Source of the DNA: Ogataea parapolymorpha DL-1
Taxonomy: Eukaryota > Ascomycota > Pichiomycetes > Pichiales > Pichiaceae
Assembly (NCBI RefSeq): GCF_000187245.1
Contig: NC_027861.1
Span: 434,001 to 498,000, forward strand
Direction of reading: 5' to 3'
DNA: 64,000 bases
The position numbers were made by a program, and so were the translations under genes. Each line of letters opens with the position of its first letter. Position 1 is the stretch's first letter. Of this stretch, positions 17,882-29,900 are shown piece by piece. The notes below the pieces were generated by a model. That model ran no database searches. It was not told the DNA's origin and was given only the letters and a program-made list of their open reading frames with translations.

Positions 17882-19246
17882 ATGTTTCGACCTTTAGGGC
17901 TTACTCACCTTTCCCAAAGGCGTACATTCTCGAGCTCCACGCTCCAGTTTGCGGTTTACAAATCTAAGTCGTTTAGCAGAAAAACCAAGTACGATCCGTC
18001 CAAAAACAGAAAAGGTCCCGGCAAGGATAAAAGATTCAACAAACTTATAGTTTCTGAGAATTACAAAAAGAGCGCCACTGATCAGGAGGTTCACGAGAAA
18101 TTACCAGTGTTTTCTGCTGAAAACTTGCATCTTGATGAGGTTGTTAAATTCAAGAAAACAAGCTATCAGAAATTGCATATTCTTGGTGCATTTAAACCAA
18201 ACCAGTTCAACGAACTATATTCCCGGCCGATCACTTTATCGCGTAAAGTTGAGACAAGTCAGATTCACGAGTTTCTCACCAAGAGCTTGTCGTCTTCATC
18301 GAAGGGAAACAGACTGATCATAACGGGAGATTTGGGGGTTGGTAAGTCGACGATGCTCACACAGTTCCATGCTCTAGCACTGGAACAGGACAGTGTCATT
18401 CTTCAAATTTCAAACATGGATGCTCTTGTTGACGGTTCCAATGACTTCAAGTACAACAGTGCAACAGGATTGTATGAGCAGCCAATGGCTAGCAGGGATT
18501 TGCTCAAGAAGTGGTTCTCTTTGAACAAAAATGTTTTCGACAAGATAAAGCTTTCTAGACCATATTCGCCTGCATTCGACTCAGTCAAGAAACAAAAGCC
18601 TATTGGCTTTTCCGAGAAGAATACTCTGCGTGAAGTTCTGGGAAAACTTTTGTACAACCCTGCAGTGAGCCGTGCCAATCTCTTTCAATTTTTGATGGAC
18701 GAACTTGCCGCTCAAAAAGGCATTCCTGTGTTTTTAACGATTGACAACTTCAGTGCCCTTTGTCACTATGCTAACACTAGGTACAGAGACAAGAACAACA
18801 ATCCGATCTACTTCCAGAAATTTCAGTTGTTGAAAACTCTTGTGGAGTTCATCAGCGGCGACAAGACATTCCAGAAAGGTGCCATTGTTGCAGCGACAAA
18901 GTTTGACCACAAGGATACCGACACAATCCCTGTTGCGCTTGGACTACGGGAGCCAGATTACTACGCCAAGTTTGATCAGTGGGATCGCAAATTCACTGAA
19001 CAGCTAGTTAGCAACGGCAAGCCAGAACACATGCACGTTAAGAGATTGAGCAAAGAACAGGTGCGTGCTTTAGTGGAGCACATGTTGGAATGTAAGGTGA
19101 TTCCCCATGAAATTGAAAAGAGGGGATTTTCAAGAGAAGACGATATCCACGAGGTTTTGCCCAGACTATCCGAAATGGAATATTTGCTCTCTGGAAACGG
19201 CAATCCACGAGAACTTTACAAAAATTGTGTCTTTTCTTACATTTAA
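17882..19246 (+). CDS. RSM23: Mitochondrial small-subunit ribosomal GTPase DAP3/Rsm23 (mS29)
   Basis: Component of the mitochondrial ribosomal small subunit with a P-loop NTPase fold. The start at 17882 gives MFRPLGLTHLSQRRTFSSS, a typical matrix-targeting presequence; an upstream in-frame ATG at 17792 only adds a non-presequence-like stretch. The Walker A motif is GDLGVGKST, followed by VILQISNMDALVDGSNDF. Walker B-like PVFLTIDNF and the late segment GNGNPRELYKNCVFSYI match the family. Length 454 residues against about 450 in S. cerevisiae. It converges on CEG1 with 38 bp between the stops. Confidence 0.9.
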   Translation: MFRPLGLTHLSQRRTFSSSTLQFAVYKSKSFSRKTKYDPSKNRKGPGKDKRFNKLIVSENYKKSATDQEVHEKLPVFSAENLHLDEVVKFKKTSYQKLHILGAFKPNQFNELYSRPITLSRKVETSQIHEFLTKSLSSSSKGNRLIITGDLGVGKSTMLTQFHALALEQDSVILQISNMDALVDGSNDFKYNSATGLYEQPMASRDLLKKWFSLNKNVFDKIKLSRPYSPAFDSVKKQKPIGFSEKNTLREVLGKLLYNPAVSRANLFQFLMDELAAQKGIPVFLTIDNFSALCHYANTRYRDKNNNPIYFQKFQLLKTLVEFISGDKTFQKGAIVAATKFDHKDTDTIPVALGLREPDYYAKFDQWDRKFTEQLVSNGKPEHMHVKRLSKEQVRALVEHMLECKVIPHEIEKRGFSREDDIHEVLPRLSEMEYLLSGNGNPRELYKNCVFSYI

Positions 19247-19284
19247 GAAAGATTGTACATAGAGATGCATTAATATACAACTAG

Positions 19285-20712
19285 TTATACATGTCTTCTT
19301 TTACTGGAAAGTTCCATGTCTCCATATTTTGGACTGTTTGTTTTGGTATACGTTGGCAACTCTTCAAAACCATCTGATTCGTAATATTCATCATCGTCCT
19401 CAGGTTTCGGAGGAGCTTCTATTTTGCGTTTCTCTGGAGGGGAGGGTTGAGGCTTAGGATGAGGCTGATGCGAGTGCGTATGTTGAGCGTGCTGAGCATA
19501 CTGTTGTTTCAGCTTTTCTCTTTCCATCCATCTAGCCTTAATTTCATCCTCGGCAGCTATGAGCTCCTCCTTGCTCACAGAATCATCTATGGATTTTAAC
19601 ACCTTTGACACAACAGTGATGTAATTTCCATGAATCTTATCGTCTCTAAAACGGAGGAGTTTCCACTCACCTTTCTCGTTTCTTCTGACCTCTGCAATTC
19701 GTCCATTAAAAGACTCCCCTGTTCTTTTTAGTTGTTCCCATTCCTCGTCCGTAATCGTTAACTGATCCCATTCTTCGTACCCACTGAAACTGTTCACATA
19801 TTCTCCGTCGTTTCGTTGGATGTTCTCTTCAATGGATTCGTCTTCAGCCTCATCTTTACCCTTCCAGACATACAGCTTGATGGTAGGGGTCGCATCGTAG
19901 TCATAATATTCCCGGTTCGGGTCGTGCTTGGGTAAGGACTCGTCAACGTATATCGGAAATTCCAACTTCAGCTTCAAATCTATCGTATTCTCTTCTGCTG
20001 GCTTCCACTTCAGTAAAGTGGTATCTGTTCCTGGAATATATGGAGTGTCACAACAAGTTAAGATCAAACCATCAGAAACATACGTCAAGTTCTTCATTTC
20101 CTGGAAAATCTTGCGGATTTTGTAGGGCTGTGTCATGTTCTTGAAATCTAGCTTGAAAGGAAATTGAGCACAAGCGTCTGGAAAGGCCCGCCGAAGATCC
20201 ATGTATGGTTTGTGAAACTCATGCTGTGCGTGGTACAGTCTTTTCCATAAGTTTTTATGCATAACACTGGTCATATCCATAGCAAGACAATCAAAAATAA
20301 GATATCTTATTTCCCTGATTCCAGTGGTTGGATTTTTGCTCCAAACAAGCTCACCATCAACGATAGTACCATTATGCGAGCTGTCGAAATTCTTGCTGGA
20401 CCTTGGAAAATGGAACCCAGGAACTATGTAATATTGGTTTTCTCTGTTGATAAGAAACGTCCCCTCCTCTCCAGTGTCCTCATTGATCATTACCAAAAGC
20501 AAACATCGCAAACCATCTGATTTTTCACAAACAAGATAGTCTTTGTTTTTTAGCGTTGTCAAATGCTCTCTTGCAAAGCTAACCGGTTGAGAACCTGGAA
20601 AGGAATTGAACCTTGTTCTCAAAATTCGCGACACTCGTGACTTCAAGTATTCTGCAACCTCAGGGGCTACCAAATCCCCAGGGATATCGGGCACACCTCT
20701 GTCTTGGTCCAT
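19285..20712 (-). CDS. CEG1: mRNA capping enzyme guanylyltransferase
   Basis: Transfers GMP from GTP to the diphosphate 5' end of nascent mRNA, acting with the triphosphatase Cet1. The 475 residues contain the covalent nucleotidyltransferase motif I, CEKSDGLR, with Lys64 as nucleophile. Later come motif III (GTIVDGELVW), motif IIIa (IRYLIFDCLAMD), motif IV (SDGLILT), motif V (LLKWKPAEENTIDLKL) and motif VI (RFRDDK). The C-terminal tail is rich in His, Gln and Pro (HAQHAQHTHSHQPHPK) and is probably disordered. Confidence 0.96.
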   Translation of the reverse strand: MDQDRGVPDIPGDLVAPEVAEYLKSRVSRILRTRFNSFPGSQPVSFAREHLTTLKNKDYLVCEKSDGLRCLLLVMINEDTGEEGTFLINRENQYYIVPGFHFPRSSKNFDSSHNGTIVDGELVWSKNPTTGIREIRYLIFDCLAMDMTSVMHKNLWKRLYHAQHEFHKPYMDLRRAFPDACAQFPFKLDFKNMTQPYKIRKIFQEMKNLTYVSDGLILTCCDTPYIPGTDTTLLKWKPAEENTIDLKLKLEFPIYVDESLPKHDPNREYYDYDATPTIKLYVWKGKDEAEDESIEENIQRNDGEYVNSFSGYEEWDQLTITDEEWEQLKRTGESFNGRIAEVRRNEKGEWKLLRFRDDKIHGNYITVVSKVLKSIDDSVSKEELIAAEDEIKARWMEREKLKQQYAQHAQHTHSHQPHPKPQPSPPEKRKIEAPPKPEDDDEYYESDGFEELPTYTKTNSPKYGDMELSSKRRHV

Positions 20713-21352
20713 CGATTGATTGTTTTATAAAAAGTTTGGACTTTCACATCTTTACACCCAAAAATTTTAATCCAACTATTCAGTATCTTTGCATCCGTTC
20801 TTCATGCAAGACCGCTACTGAAGCAATCGCGACAAACTCGACAGACTCAGTATTGCCTCAACAACAACCTGGATTGGAGACGGGTGCACATCAGTTTGTT
20901 TAATCAAAAAACTCTCGGAAGACACTTCTCTTTTGCCGTCATCTCCTAGATGGAGGAAATTGAAAAGCACAAAGATGATTTCGGTCACATGGGATCGATT
21001 CCTTCCTGTACCAGCAGAAGTGTGCAAATTTACATCTAGGGTGCTTTTTGCTTTAGTTGTCACGTTCTCAATAGTGCGTGGTCTGCAGCTCTGTTAAAGT
21101 GAGCTAGCATGCTGTCGCGAGTTTCATGTACAACCTTGTCCATACAATGAAGGCAAATGTAGTCCTGTATACCAGTAGATGATCCTAGTTATGTCTACGA
21201 GGCATCTCGTTGTCGTCGTGCATCAGAATTGCAGTGATTTTTTGCACGCAAAATATCTTTTCCTTCCAACGCCACGGTCTCCTCCGCTATCTTCCTACTC
21301 CTGCTTTCTTAATTTGCCAGAGCCTGGGCTTGACAATCTACTTACGGTCATA
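20713..21352. promoter_or_regulatory. CEG1/SNT2 divergent intergenic region
   Basis: 640 bp between divergent starts. Short in-frame ATGs at 21179 and 21191 would extend SNT2 by 58 residues, but the added sequence does not look conserved. I see no RNA gene or clear binding site. Confidence 0.3.
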
Positions 21353-24300
21353 ATGGACTCGGCTCGCCCCAAAAGGAAGACCACTGTCAACGTCAACTAC
21401 AAAGAAAAAAGCGAGCTTGACCTTGTGCAAGAACAAGAGAGAGAAGCAAACGTGATCAAGAAAGCCGCCAAAAAACCCGAGCCTTCCAAGCCCGAGACGC
21501 CTACAAAACTAGCAGGTAAGAACAAGAGCCAGGACAAGTCTCAATATGTTCCGGTTGACGAAGTAGTGCCGATAAATTTTCAGCCAAAGTGTGATCAAGA
21601 ATTCAACGTTTTGCTTGATCTCAAGGGCGCAAAAGTGGAAAACAACGTTCTCACACTCAAGGATGGAACCAGAATAAAGAAGGGAGATTTTATATACATG
21701 ATTTGTGAGCCTCCTGGAGAACCGTATTACATTGCAAGAATAAAGGGTTTTGCTCGGAAAGAGAAGGACGATGCCACCAAAAGCGCAAAAAACTACAACT
21801 TCGAGGTCTGCTGGTTTTATCGGCCCCGCGATCTCAACAGGAAGTCCCCTGATGCAAGGTTGCTATTTGCATCTCTGCATATGGATGAATGTCCTATTTC
21901 AAGTTTTCGAGGTTTCGTTACCGTCAAGCACCGAGCAGAAATCGAAGATTTGGACGCATACCGAATGATTCCTCACAGTTTTTACTTTGAAAAGCTTTAC
22001 GATAGATACATGGTGAAGATGTACGACGTGCTCCCAACGATCAAGCTTACGAACCTGCCGCCGAATTACTATAAAGCTCTCACGAAACGCTATGAATATA
22101 TTTTTGTCGAGGTGGGACGAGGCCAAGATCTATTATCGGACCCCAAAAATTGTGAAAAGTGTATGCAATGGGCCGCATCCTCGGATTCAATACAATGCTT
22201 GAGGTGCCAAAAGATTTACCATTTGCTTTGTGTGGACCCACCTATCACGAACAAACCCAAAAGGGGTTTCGCATGGTTTTGTGCTGCATGTAATAAAGAG
22301 CTCGAGGAAGAGTTGTCGGAGAAGCGCGGTCATATGCTTCACAGCGGTCTTCCTTCACAGATTGCAGCGTCGATAAAGGATGAAGATTCAGATGCAAGTG
22401 AGGACGTTTCTAGTTCCCAGACGCCCATGGAAGTAGAATCCAGGTCTGAATCCATTCAGACAAACGAAACAGAACTACCAAATGGCAAGCTTGCACGGTA
22501 CGAGGAGCTTGCCATTGCATTTCTTGAAGCAGATAAAAACTTGAGCTTCGAAAAAAGGAGAGAACTCGAAGAGTGGCCATACAGATACCTCGGTATGCAT
22601 GCTAAACTAGAGGACGCGCTAGATCTTCAAGACCGACCATATCCGCGAGCGGCATCGAGACTGGGAACAAAGCATCAGTTCACAGGAATTGTCGATTGGT
22701 ACGGCCACCCGGTCGTATACTATGACGATTCTGACTATCCAAAGGCTAGAAGCCGCAAAAAAAAATACCAAAAAGAAGACTACGTTGCAGACTGAGGAAG
22801 GCTGCGGTAGTTTTCCCATGCCGAAGAAGTACAGAGATTGTGATCCTGATGATTTACCAAAATGGCTCCAACCGAAGCCGAAAGGATATGTGGAGCGAGG
22901 CACGGATGCTACCAGCGAGCTCCTTTGGAAACAACCTGAAAATGATGATGGAATGGTCGAAAAATATTTGGCAGATGCAAAGCCTTTTGTAGAAAGGCTC
23001 GGTATGATTCCCACGACACCCAACTTCATTGACGCCGCACTGAAAACTCTGATGCATAATGATTATAATCCAGAAAAAGCTTTACAGGAGGTATCCAAAT
23101 TTACCAGAGACTCTTTGAAGGAACCAACTTTCACACCAGAAGAAATCAAGAGATTCGAGGAGTCTGTCAAGATAAATGGAAGTGAGTTATTCCCTGTGTT
23201 CAAAGACGTCAAGACGCAGTCGTCAGCTATGATAGTTAGATTTTACTACCTCTGGAAAAAAACCAAAAATGGCCATTTGATTTGGGATAACTACGCAGGT
23301 AGACCTAAGAATCGTTTGACAAAGCTTGCAAAAGCAGATGGTGTCGATGTTAATGATCCTGTGGATGATTCTTCTTATAGTACGGAGAAGATTGAGAGAA
23401 ATAATGTCACTTTTGAGTGCAAGCACTGTCATACAAGAACTTCTAAGAAATGGTACAAGCTTTCAGGAACCACTCTTCCAGAATCGTATGAACAGGTGTT
23501 TCCAGGTCTTTGTTTACGGTGCGCCCGTCTATGGAGAGAATATGGTGTAGAGTGGGAAGATCCTTATGAGATTATGCGCAAGCAAAGCCAACGGGGTGGA
23601 AATGGCTGGAAGCGGAAGATTGAGTTCGAGCTGTATGAGGATGCTCGCAAAATTATTAAAGCAAGAGATGAATATCAACTACGTCCTCGCAAATACACAG
23701 ATTGTGACAAGAAGTCAGATACATCGCGAAGGAGCAAATCAAAAATCAAGGAAGATATCGATTCATCTGAAGATCCATTCGAGGATAAGCTGAAGAAAAA
23801 GTCAATCAAGGTCAAAAAGCCTCCAAGACCAGAGTCGGTTCAGAAGCAATCTTTAACAATCACCTTACCATACTCTGAAGTGCGGAAAGGCGAAGAACCG
23901 CTGAATCTGAAGAAAAGAGCTTCCGAAGAACCTCCTGAAAGGAAAAACAAAAAGCTGAAGCCCGCTTCGCTGGAATCCCGCTACGAAAGCAAGTTTGATA
24001 TCTCCTTACCAAAGTTCCAACTCAGGGGAGAGAAACAATACAAACCACCATTTGCCAACGATACGCGTCCATGCTGCGTATGTAGAGAGTATGGAATGGC
24101 CCAAGAGATTTTGATTTGCACTTCATGTGGTTTGAATGTTCATGCATCATGCTATGGAGACATCAATATGGAATCGCTAACCGAGCTCAGCAGTTATAAG
24201 TGGCTTTGCGATACTTGTTCAAACGACCTGCACCCTCTATACTCCACTGATTACAAATGCGTTTTGTGTCCGGCAAAGGAGACAGATACTCAGGGAGGTA

Positions 24301-25103
24301 AATTGGGATTTTCTTACTCGTACCCGGATGCCCTGAAGCGAACAGTCAGTGGTAACTGGTGCCATATAATCTGTGCAATATTTGACCCTTTTTGCGAATT
24401 TGGGTCCAGCTCTTTGCAACCAGTGTTTGGTACAGAGCTTTCTCTTTTGAGAAACACGGGCAAAAAATGCACCATTTGTGGATATGGTGGCAGTCTACTT
24501 GACTGTAAAGTTTGTCAGAAGCCTATGCACGTTACATGTTGCTTGGATACCGAAGGCTGTGCTGTTGGATTTGAGTTGATACCTGATAGAACATTCAACT
24601 TCAAACTGAAAGATGTCAACAGATCGTTGCGACCAGTACCCCAGATAGTGTGCTGCGGTCACTCGTTACCAGATCTCGTTCCCTTACGTGCTCTTGGAAA
24701 AATGAAAGGAAAGAAGGAACAACCACTCATTAAGCTTTATTGCACAGAGCTTAAACAGAATAAGTCTGCAGCAACAGGCGAATACTGGCATCGACTCTAC
24801 GAAGAATCTCTCAAACTGATAGGAAGAAATACTCCGCGGGTTGATCTTCCTGTACCCGTTACCCATGAATGCCTACACTGTCACAATACAAGATCTCTGA
24901 GATGGTACGAAGAGGCAGGTAGCCAGGGTGAAGTGTGCCATCAATGTTATGTCAGAAAGAAAAATGATGAGAGTTTGATAGATGTGCTGCCCGATATTCA
25001 ATCTCTGAACAGGGTTGCGCTGAATGCTACGAAGTTTGGATTAATTGGCCTCGATGACAAATTGAAAGATTCTCGAATGTCAATCAAAGATATGCTGTCT
25101 TGA
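21353..25103 (+). CDS. SNT2: Snt2-like BAH/PHD/SANT chromatin protein, split by a frameshift
   Basis: Two overlapping frames make one Snt2. The first (21353-22795) has a BAH domain (about residues 85-235) and a PHD finger (CEKCMQWAA to CAAC). The second frame, entered near 22757-22765, continues with WLQPKPKGYVERG, a SANT domain (FTPEEIKRFEESVKING), a GATA-like zinc element (CKHC to CLRC), a second PHD and extended PHD (CCVC onward), and a last CLHC/CHQC pair. Snt2 in S. cerevisiae is part of the Snt2C complex with Ecm5 and Rpd3 and acts in oxidative stress. Joining needs a single-base shift at a run of nine A; the whole would be about 1249 residues. Sequencing or assembly error, recent mutation or slippage are all possible. 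The start MDSARPKRK was chosen over ATG 21179. Confidence 0.85.
22757..22765 (+). other. A9 homopolymer at the SNT2 frame change
   Basis: Nine consecutive A. Before it the reading frame is that of the BAH/PHD half; after it the conserved frame is one base further on. With eight A the two halves would be fused. The upstream frame ends at the TGA at 22793-22795. Confidence 0.85.
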
Positions 25104-25139
25104 TATATTATTAAGTATGAATGCAGAGACTTGTGAATA

Positions 25140-25835
25140 TTACTCAATGTAACCACGTTTCAAAGCTAACTCTATGCGATCTATTTCATCGAGGCTAGTC
25201 GCATTTATCAAATCGGCCTCCAATTTGGACCGTTCTTCCTCTGTGAGTCTGATTGATTGCTGTGTTTCTGTAGAAATAGGCTCTTTGAGGGGCTCCAGTT
25301 CTTTATTGTTTAAAAGCTTTAGTGCCAACTTGGTCGGCCGGTCAAATGTGCCTAGTAATTCTTCAGCCGCCTTTTTTAATCGAGGTTTCACGCGCTCAAA
25401 GTCAAGCACGGTCAATCCAGGCACTAGCCAAACAACAAATTCCTTGTAGTATTCTGAAGATGTCACAGGATTGCCGGTGAGGTATAAATTTTCCAGGTTG
25501 CGACAGTGTCTCAAAGGGAGTAGATTTGGTATGTGTGAAATGTTATTCTCCACTAAGGACAGTGTATTGAGATGAGGAAGCAGTGCAGCGATGTTAGCGT
25601 CTATATCGACAATCCTGTTGCGAGCAAGTAAAAGCGTTTTGAGTTTCCTCAAGCGAGTGTTGAAACTAAGTGTACGTATCTCGTTATCTGTTAAGTCGAG
25701 AGCCTCATTGACATCATCATATTCGTTAAAACTCTCGATGAATGTTATTTGCAAGCCTCGCAAACTAAGGACGTAGTCGCCTGCAGGATTTCGAAAACAG
25801 GGCGCTTCTTGTATCAATAACGGGGTAAGTCTCAT
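25140..25835 (-). CDS. LEA1: U2 snRNP protein A' (Lea1)
   Basis: Leucine-rich-repeat partner of the U2B'' protein in the U2 snRNP. The 231 residues start MRLTPLLIQEAPCFRNP, followed by LRR units (LDLTDNEI, LLLARNRI, LSLVENNI, LYLTGNPV) and the LRR-cap YYKEFVVWLVPGLTVLDFERV. Length equals the family norm. The tail is rich in Glu, Leu and Lys. It converges on SNT2, with 36 bp between the stops. Confidence 0.94.
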   Translation of the reverse strand: MRLTPLLIQEAPCFRNPAGDYVLSLRGLQITFIESFNEYDDVNEALDLTDNEIRTLSFNTRLRKLKTLLLARNRIVDIDANIAALLPHLNTLSLVENNISHIPNLLPLRHCRNLENLYLTGNPVTSSEYYKEFVVWLVPGLTVLDFERVKPRLKKAAEELLGTFDRPTKLALKLLNNKELEPLKEPISTETQQSIRLTEEERSKLEADLINATSLDEIDRIELALKRGYIE

Positions 25836-25891
25836 ACGAACTGACTATACAGGTGATTAATTTTTTTTTTCAATTTTCATATATACAAAAA

Positions 25892-26881
25892 TCATTCGTC
25901 TAGCGAAAGGCTCGAGCGATTACTAGGGAGAATTTTGCCGTTCTGTGGTTCATACTTTTGACGAGTAGCCTCCCTCAATTTTTCTTCTTCTTGAGGTGTA
26001 AGTGGTTCGATAGTTTCATTTGGTGCGACAAACTCAAAGTCGCCAAAACCAAAAGCTCTATCACTGATTTTGTTCAAAATGTATAGTTGCATCCTCACAT
26101 ACCTCACGAGGGCTTCCAATTTGACATTATCTATGTTCTTGTCACCATTAAACACATTTCTCCAGAGAGCAGCAGCTAACACGCTGTCTGAGTTGGAAGC
26201 AAGAGCTTCATCGTAAGAAAATGTTATTCCTAAAAGTTGCGAATGGAAATCTTTCATGTAGCTTTCTCTAATTTGTCCTGAAAGAATATTCATTTCCTCG
26301 CTCAATCGGAGCTCGATATCCTTAAAGAACTTATCCACAAGTTTTTGTTGATAGTTTTTCCCGACTTTGAATGGCATGGCTCTCATTCTAACAAAGAGTA
26401 ACCACACATGAAGGCCAGTGATCTGGAACCATTGGCCAAAAGTTCTAGGCAAGCCAAGAGTTTGGTACCAGAAGATGGCCGTTTCAGATAGCGGCTCATC
26501 CTTGAACTGCAATCCTTGATCTTTGCACATATAATAGTATTTCGATCCTCCCATTGTTCCAGCCCTCACATTATCCATATCGATACGGAACACATTTATA
26601 AAGAGCTCTCCAAACGCACGTTTCCATTCAGGCACCTTGAAGTTTTCGGACTCATAAGCCGGCTTTGGAAGTTTTCTCTTGGGATTTATGTCTCTATCTG
26701 GGGTATCTGGATTTTCTATCTTGGGCAAATGAGACTGCAAAGCCAGCTCTTTTGGAGATGCCTTATTAGACTGTAGCCTTCTACCAGCAAAACCGAGCAC
26801 TCTATGTTGTTTAATAGCGGTCCTATAAACCTGTCTCGGAATCATCTTGAAACAAACCGTATAGGAAAATTTATTTTTCAT
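25892..26881 (-). CDS. CBP3: Cbp3, cytochrome b translation and assembly factor (UQCC1 family)
   Basis: With Cbp6 it binds the mitoribosome exit and newly made cytochrome b for complex III. The 329 residues contain the ubiquinol-cytochrome c chaperone domain: FWYQTLGLPRTFGQWFQITGLHVWLLFVRMRAMP, then FKDIELRLSEEMNI and AAALWRNVF. The second Met (26845) starts MIPRQVYRTAIKQHRVLGFAGRRLQSN, a better presequence, so translation may begin there; both ATGs have A at -3. Confidence 0.9.
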   Translation of the reverse strand: MKNKFSYTVCFKMIPRQVYRTAIKQHRVLGFAGRRLQSNKASPKELALQSHLPKIENPDTPDRDINPKRKLPKPAYESENFKVPEWKRAFGELFINVFRIDMDNVRAGTMGGSKYYYMCKDQGLQFKDEPLSETAIFWYQTLGLPRTFGQWFQITGLHVWLLFVRMRAMPFKVGKNYQQKLVDKFFKDIELRLSEEMNILSGQIRESYMKDFHSQLLGITFSYDEALASNSDSVLAAALWRNVFNGDKNIDNVKLEALVRYVRMQLYILNKISDRAFGFGDFEFVAPNETIEPLTPQEEEKLREATRQKYEPQNGKILPSNRSSLSLDE

Positions 26882-26961
26882 TTTTTACATCTACTATAAT
26901 TTCTATTGGATTTCACACTCCAAACGATTTCTTTATATCTTTATTATGAGTACAATCACAC

Positions 26962-29900
26962 CTATCTCCTAGTTTTCTTACGACTTCTTCCTATGGACTT
27001 TGCAGCAACTTTGGGACCATCATAATGAGAATAACCGTAAGTTTCCACTGCGCGAGAATTCACCCACGACAGTAAGTTTTGCCTGTTTCTATCTGTCCTC
27101 AAAGAATGCAGCATTTTTTTGGCATGTTCCAATCTGTCCAGTTTTGCTTGACGTTCTTTCATCATCTGTTTCTCCAAATCGCGTTGCCCTCCTCTTCTGG
27201 TTCGTTTTGGCATGCGAACTTCGTCATCTTCACGCTTCCGTTTCTTAGCCTCGGAACGCGTGGATGCTTTATTGCCATCTGTCTCACCCTGAGAGCCATC
27301 TTCTTCGTCAGCGCCTTCATCATCATCACTTATTTCTGTCTCAGCAATGACCTTTTCAAATCTCACCTCGTCCTCCGACTTGCAGCCAATTCCAACAGTT
27401 TTAACCCTGGAACTTAAACTGTTCGTAATTTGATCCTGAAGATCCACGATTTTTTTGCGGAGATGCTTTTCACGTTCTCCCTCGATGTTTAGCCATCTCA
27501 ATAGTTCCTCAATTTGTTCTGGACGCTCAAGATATCCCCAGTCAGATGAAGAAACCAAAATGTCGCTGCCTTCTTCCAAAATTTTTCGCTCAATAGGACT
27601 AAATTGTCTTTCTATGGTAGAGCCATATTTGTCCACAAGCACAAATCCCTTTTCATCTCTCACTTCTCCTTTGTCAAATTTGAGACCAAAGAGAGCTTGC
27701 GCAGCCTCAACAAAATGAGGATCCCTCATAGATTCTTTCTCTTGTTCATCTTCCTTAACATTGGAATCAGCCACATTTGCTACATCACTCGGCTGATCTG
27801 TTGGATGCATTCCGACTTCCTTGTAATTGTTGGCATTTTCCAAAGGCACATGTACGATTTCGTTCCATTTGTTTAGCTGATCGTCGTCAAACTTAAGGAA
27901 AACTTTACGGTCTTCATCACCAGGACCTTGAATCCACAAACGACCCATTAAATAGGATTCCTCTTCATACTCAGAGCCAGCGTCACTCATGTCAGCTCCA
28001 TCATCTTCTTCGTCGTCATGGTGAGAGGCTGAGCTCAAGTTAGGGAGACCATTCTTTTCAAACCACCAGTATCTGTTGTAAAATCTGTCCCTGCCGATGT
28101 AGCAAATCCTTTGACAATCGATTTCGTTTAAGCTCTTTTCGAGGTTTCTGCGCTTCTGTTTCATCTCATCAATTTCTTTCACCTTCTCGACCCTTTGTTT
28201 GATGAGCTTCAAGAATTCCGGATTTCCTGCGCACACGGCCTTCTCCAAAGTAGTTGGCTCGGGTGGAAGGTAACTGAATCCTAGCCTACTAACCTTTTTC
28301 TTTTGCTCAATAAGCTCCTGCGTTTTTTCAGGGTCATAGTTCCAATTCTTGATTTGAGCAGTGGTGATAGGCTTTAAAGTCTCGATTATATTCTTCTGAA
28401 TCACAATTGCTTGATCCATGATCACCTTGAACTCTTTTATCAGCTCAAGTCGGTCACGCCTAAGTGCGGTTGCATCGTCCAAACATTTATCGATATGGGA
28501 TCTAATCACAGTACCATTTAAAAGCAGCGACATTATTATAGCAATGGTCTTCGCACGATCTTCTGCAGAAAGCTTCTTGAAATAATTATGTTGTAATGTT
28601 TCTGCGGTAGATGCTTCCTCGGCTGGTGCAAGTATTTCGAATATACGATTGATGTCCGCCTTATACTCTGGCAAGAACTCGACTGTCGCCATGATTCCAA
28701 TCAGCACCATAAGCCAATTCCCCTCTTTGAATTGGCGTGTTGCCAATCTATCTTCCCATGGGCGATTTTTGTACCTGAGGAAAGAATAAGCGTTGTGATT
28801 AATGATTTCCTCCTCAGCTTCTTCTTCATGAGTGAGTTCGGTCTTTTCATCTTCATCCTCCGCGAGAGCTTTAGGCGACTCTGTTTTAATTTCGGAACCA
28901 TCATCATCAGGCTGATCATCATCGTTCAGTTTGTCGTCATCATCTCCGTTGTCAAGAACGTTTTCTTTTGGTAGTGTAACTAAAATACGACGTCTCCCAT
29001 CCATGAAAGCCTTGAACATACCACAGTAGATCTCCATAAGTAAAGGACAAACAGTCACTTCATCTTCCCATCGTAATGCAGCGAAATAATCATCGAAAGT
29101 GAAATTGTCAATGACTAATGCTCTCGCATACATGTTCAAAAATATCCACGATTCCAGAATATCAGAACTATCTTGCACCCCTGGAAGTTTGATGATTTTG
29201 GGACGTGATTTTGAAACTCCACGAAAGGGTAGCTTCAAGTCATCAATAAGCCCTGGTGGCCTGAACTTGCTACCAGAAAACGCATTGATAGGAGTTGAAC
29301 TTCTTGAATCCAGGGGAGTTGTGGCTTGTGGTCTCGATCCAGGTGCAGGCAATATATCAACGTAGCCATTATGAGGATTAGGAGACGCCACGTCAGGAGA
29401 TGCTGAATTTTCATCCATTTGAGTTTGAGCAGTCATGATTTTTCTATATGTGATGTTCAAGCTCTTGAAAAAGCGGAAGCACTTTTCGTAATGCCAAACC
29501 TTAATTTTGTTGTCGAGAACATGATAGAATATATTGTCAGGCATGTATGCGGCTTTGGGAGAGTAAGGGATGGAAGTAACCAAAAAATTGACGGTCTTTG
29601 GGTCAAATTTCGGCACTACTTTGACGCTAGAATACTGGAAAAGGGTGAGAATCTTCTGTTTGATCTCTGGATCGGCATCACTTTCTGGGGTGTCCTGAAA
29701 ATAGACTGTGCAGTGTTTCAGAGCGTCGTACCATTTTTGTTTCCATAGCTGCAACGTGAACCCGTTCTCTTGTTCGTTAGCGGTGGGCGGAGTTTCTTTG
29801 AGGTTGTCAAAAATATGTTCATTGACTTTGGCCTTATTGGTGAGTGTAGCTTTTCTTAATGAGTCCTTTGGATGTTCATACTGTTTCAGATGATCAGGGT

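Noticed and set aside
21179..21352. 58-residue N-terminal extension of SNT2
   Set aside because: The added residues are hydrophobic and unlike Snt2 N-termini; MDSARPKRKTTVNVNYKE at 21353 is the expected basic start.
22590..22810. An intron joining the two SNT2 frames
   Set aside because: GTATGC at 22593 and GTAGTT at 22804 have no matching CTAAC branch and acceptor, and using the former would delete conserved sequence (WYGHPVVYYDD). A one-base indel at the A run explains the data better.
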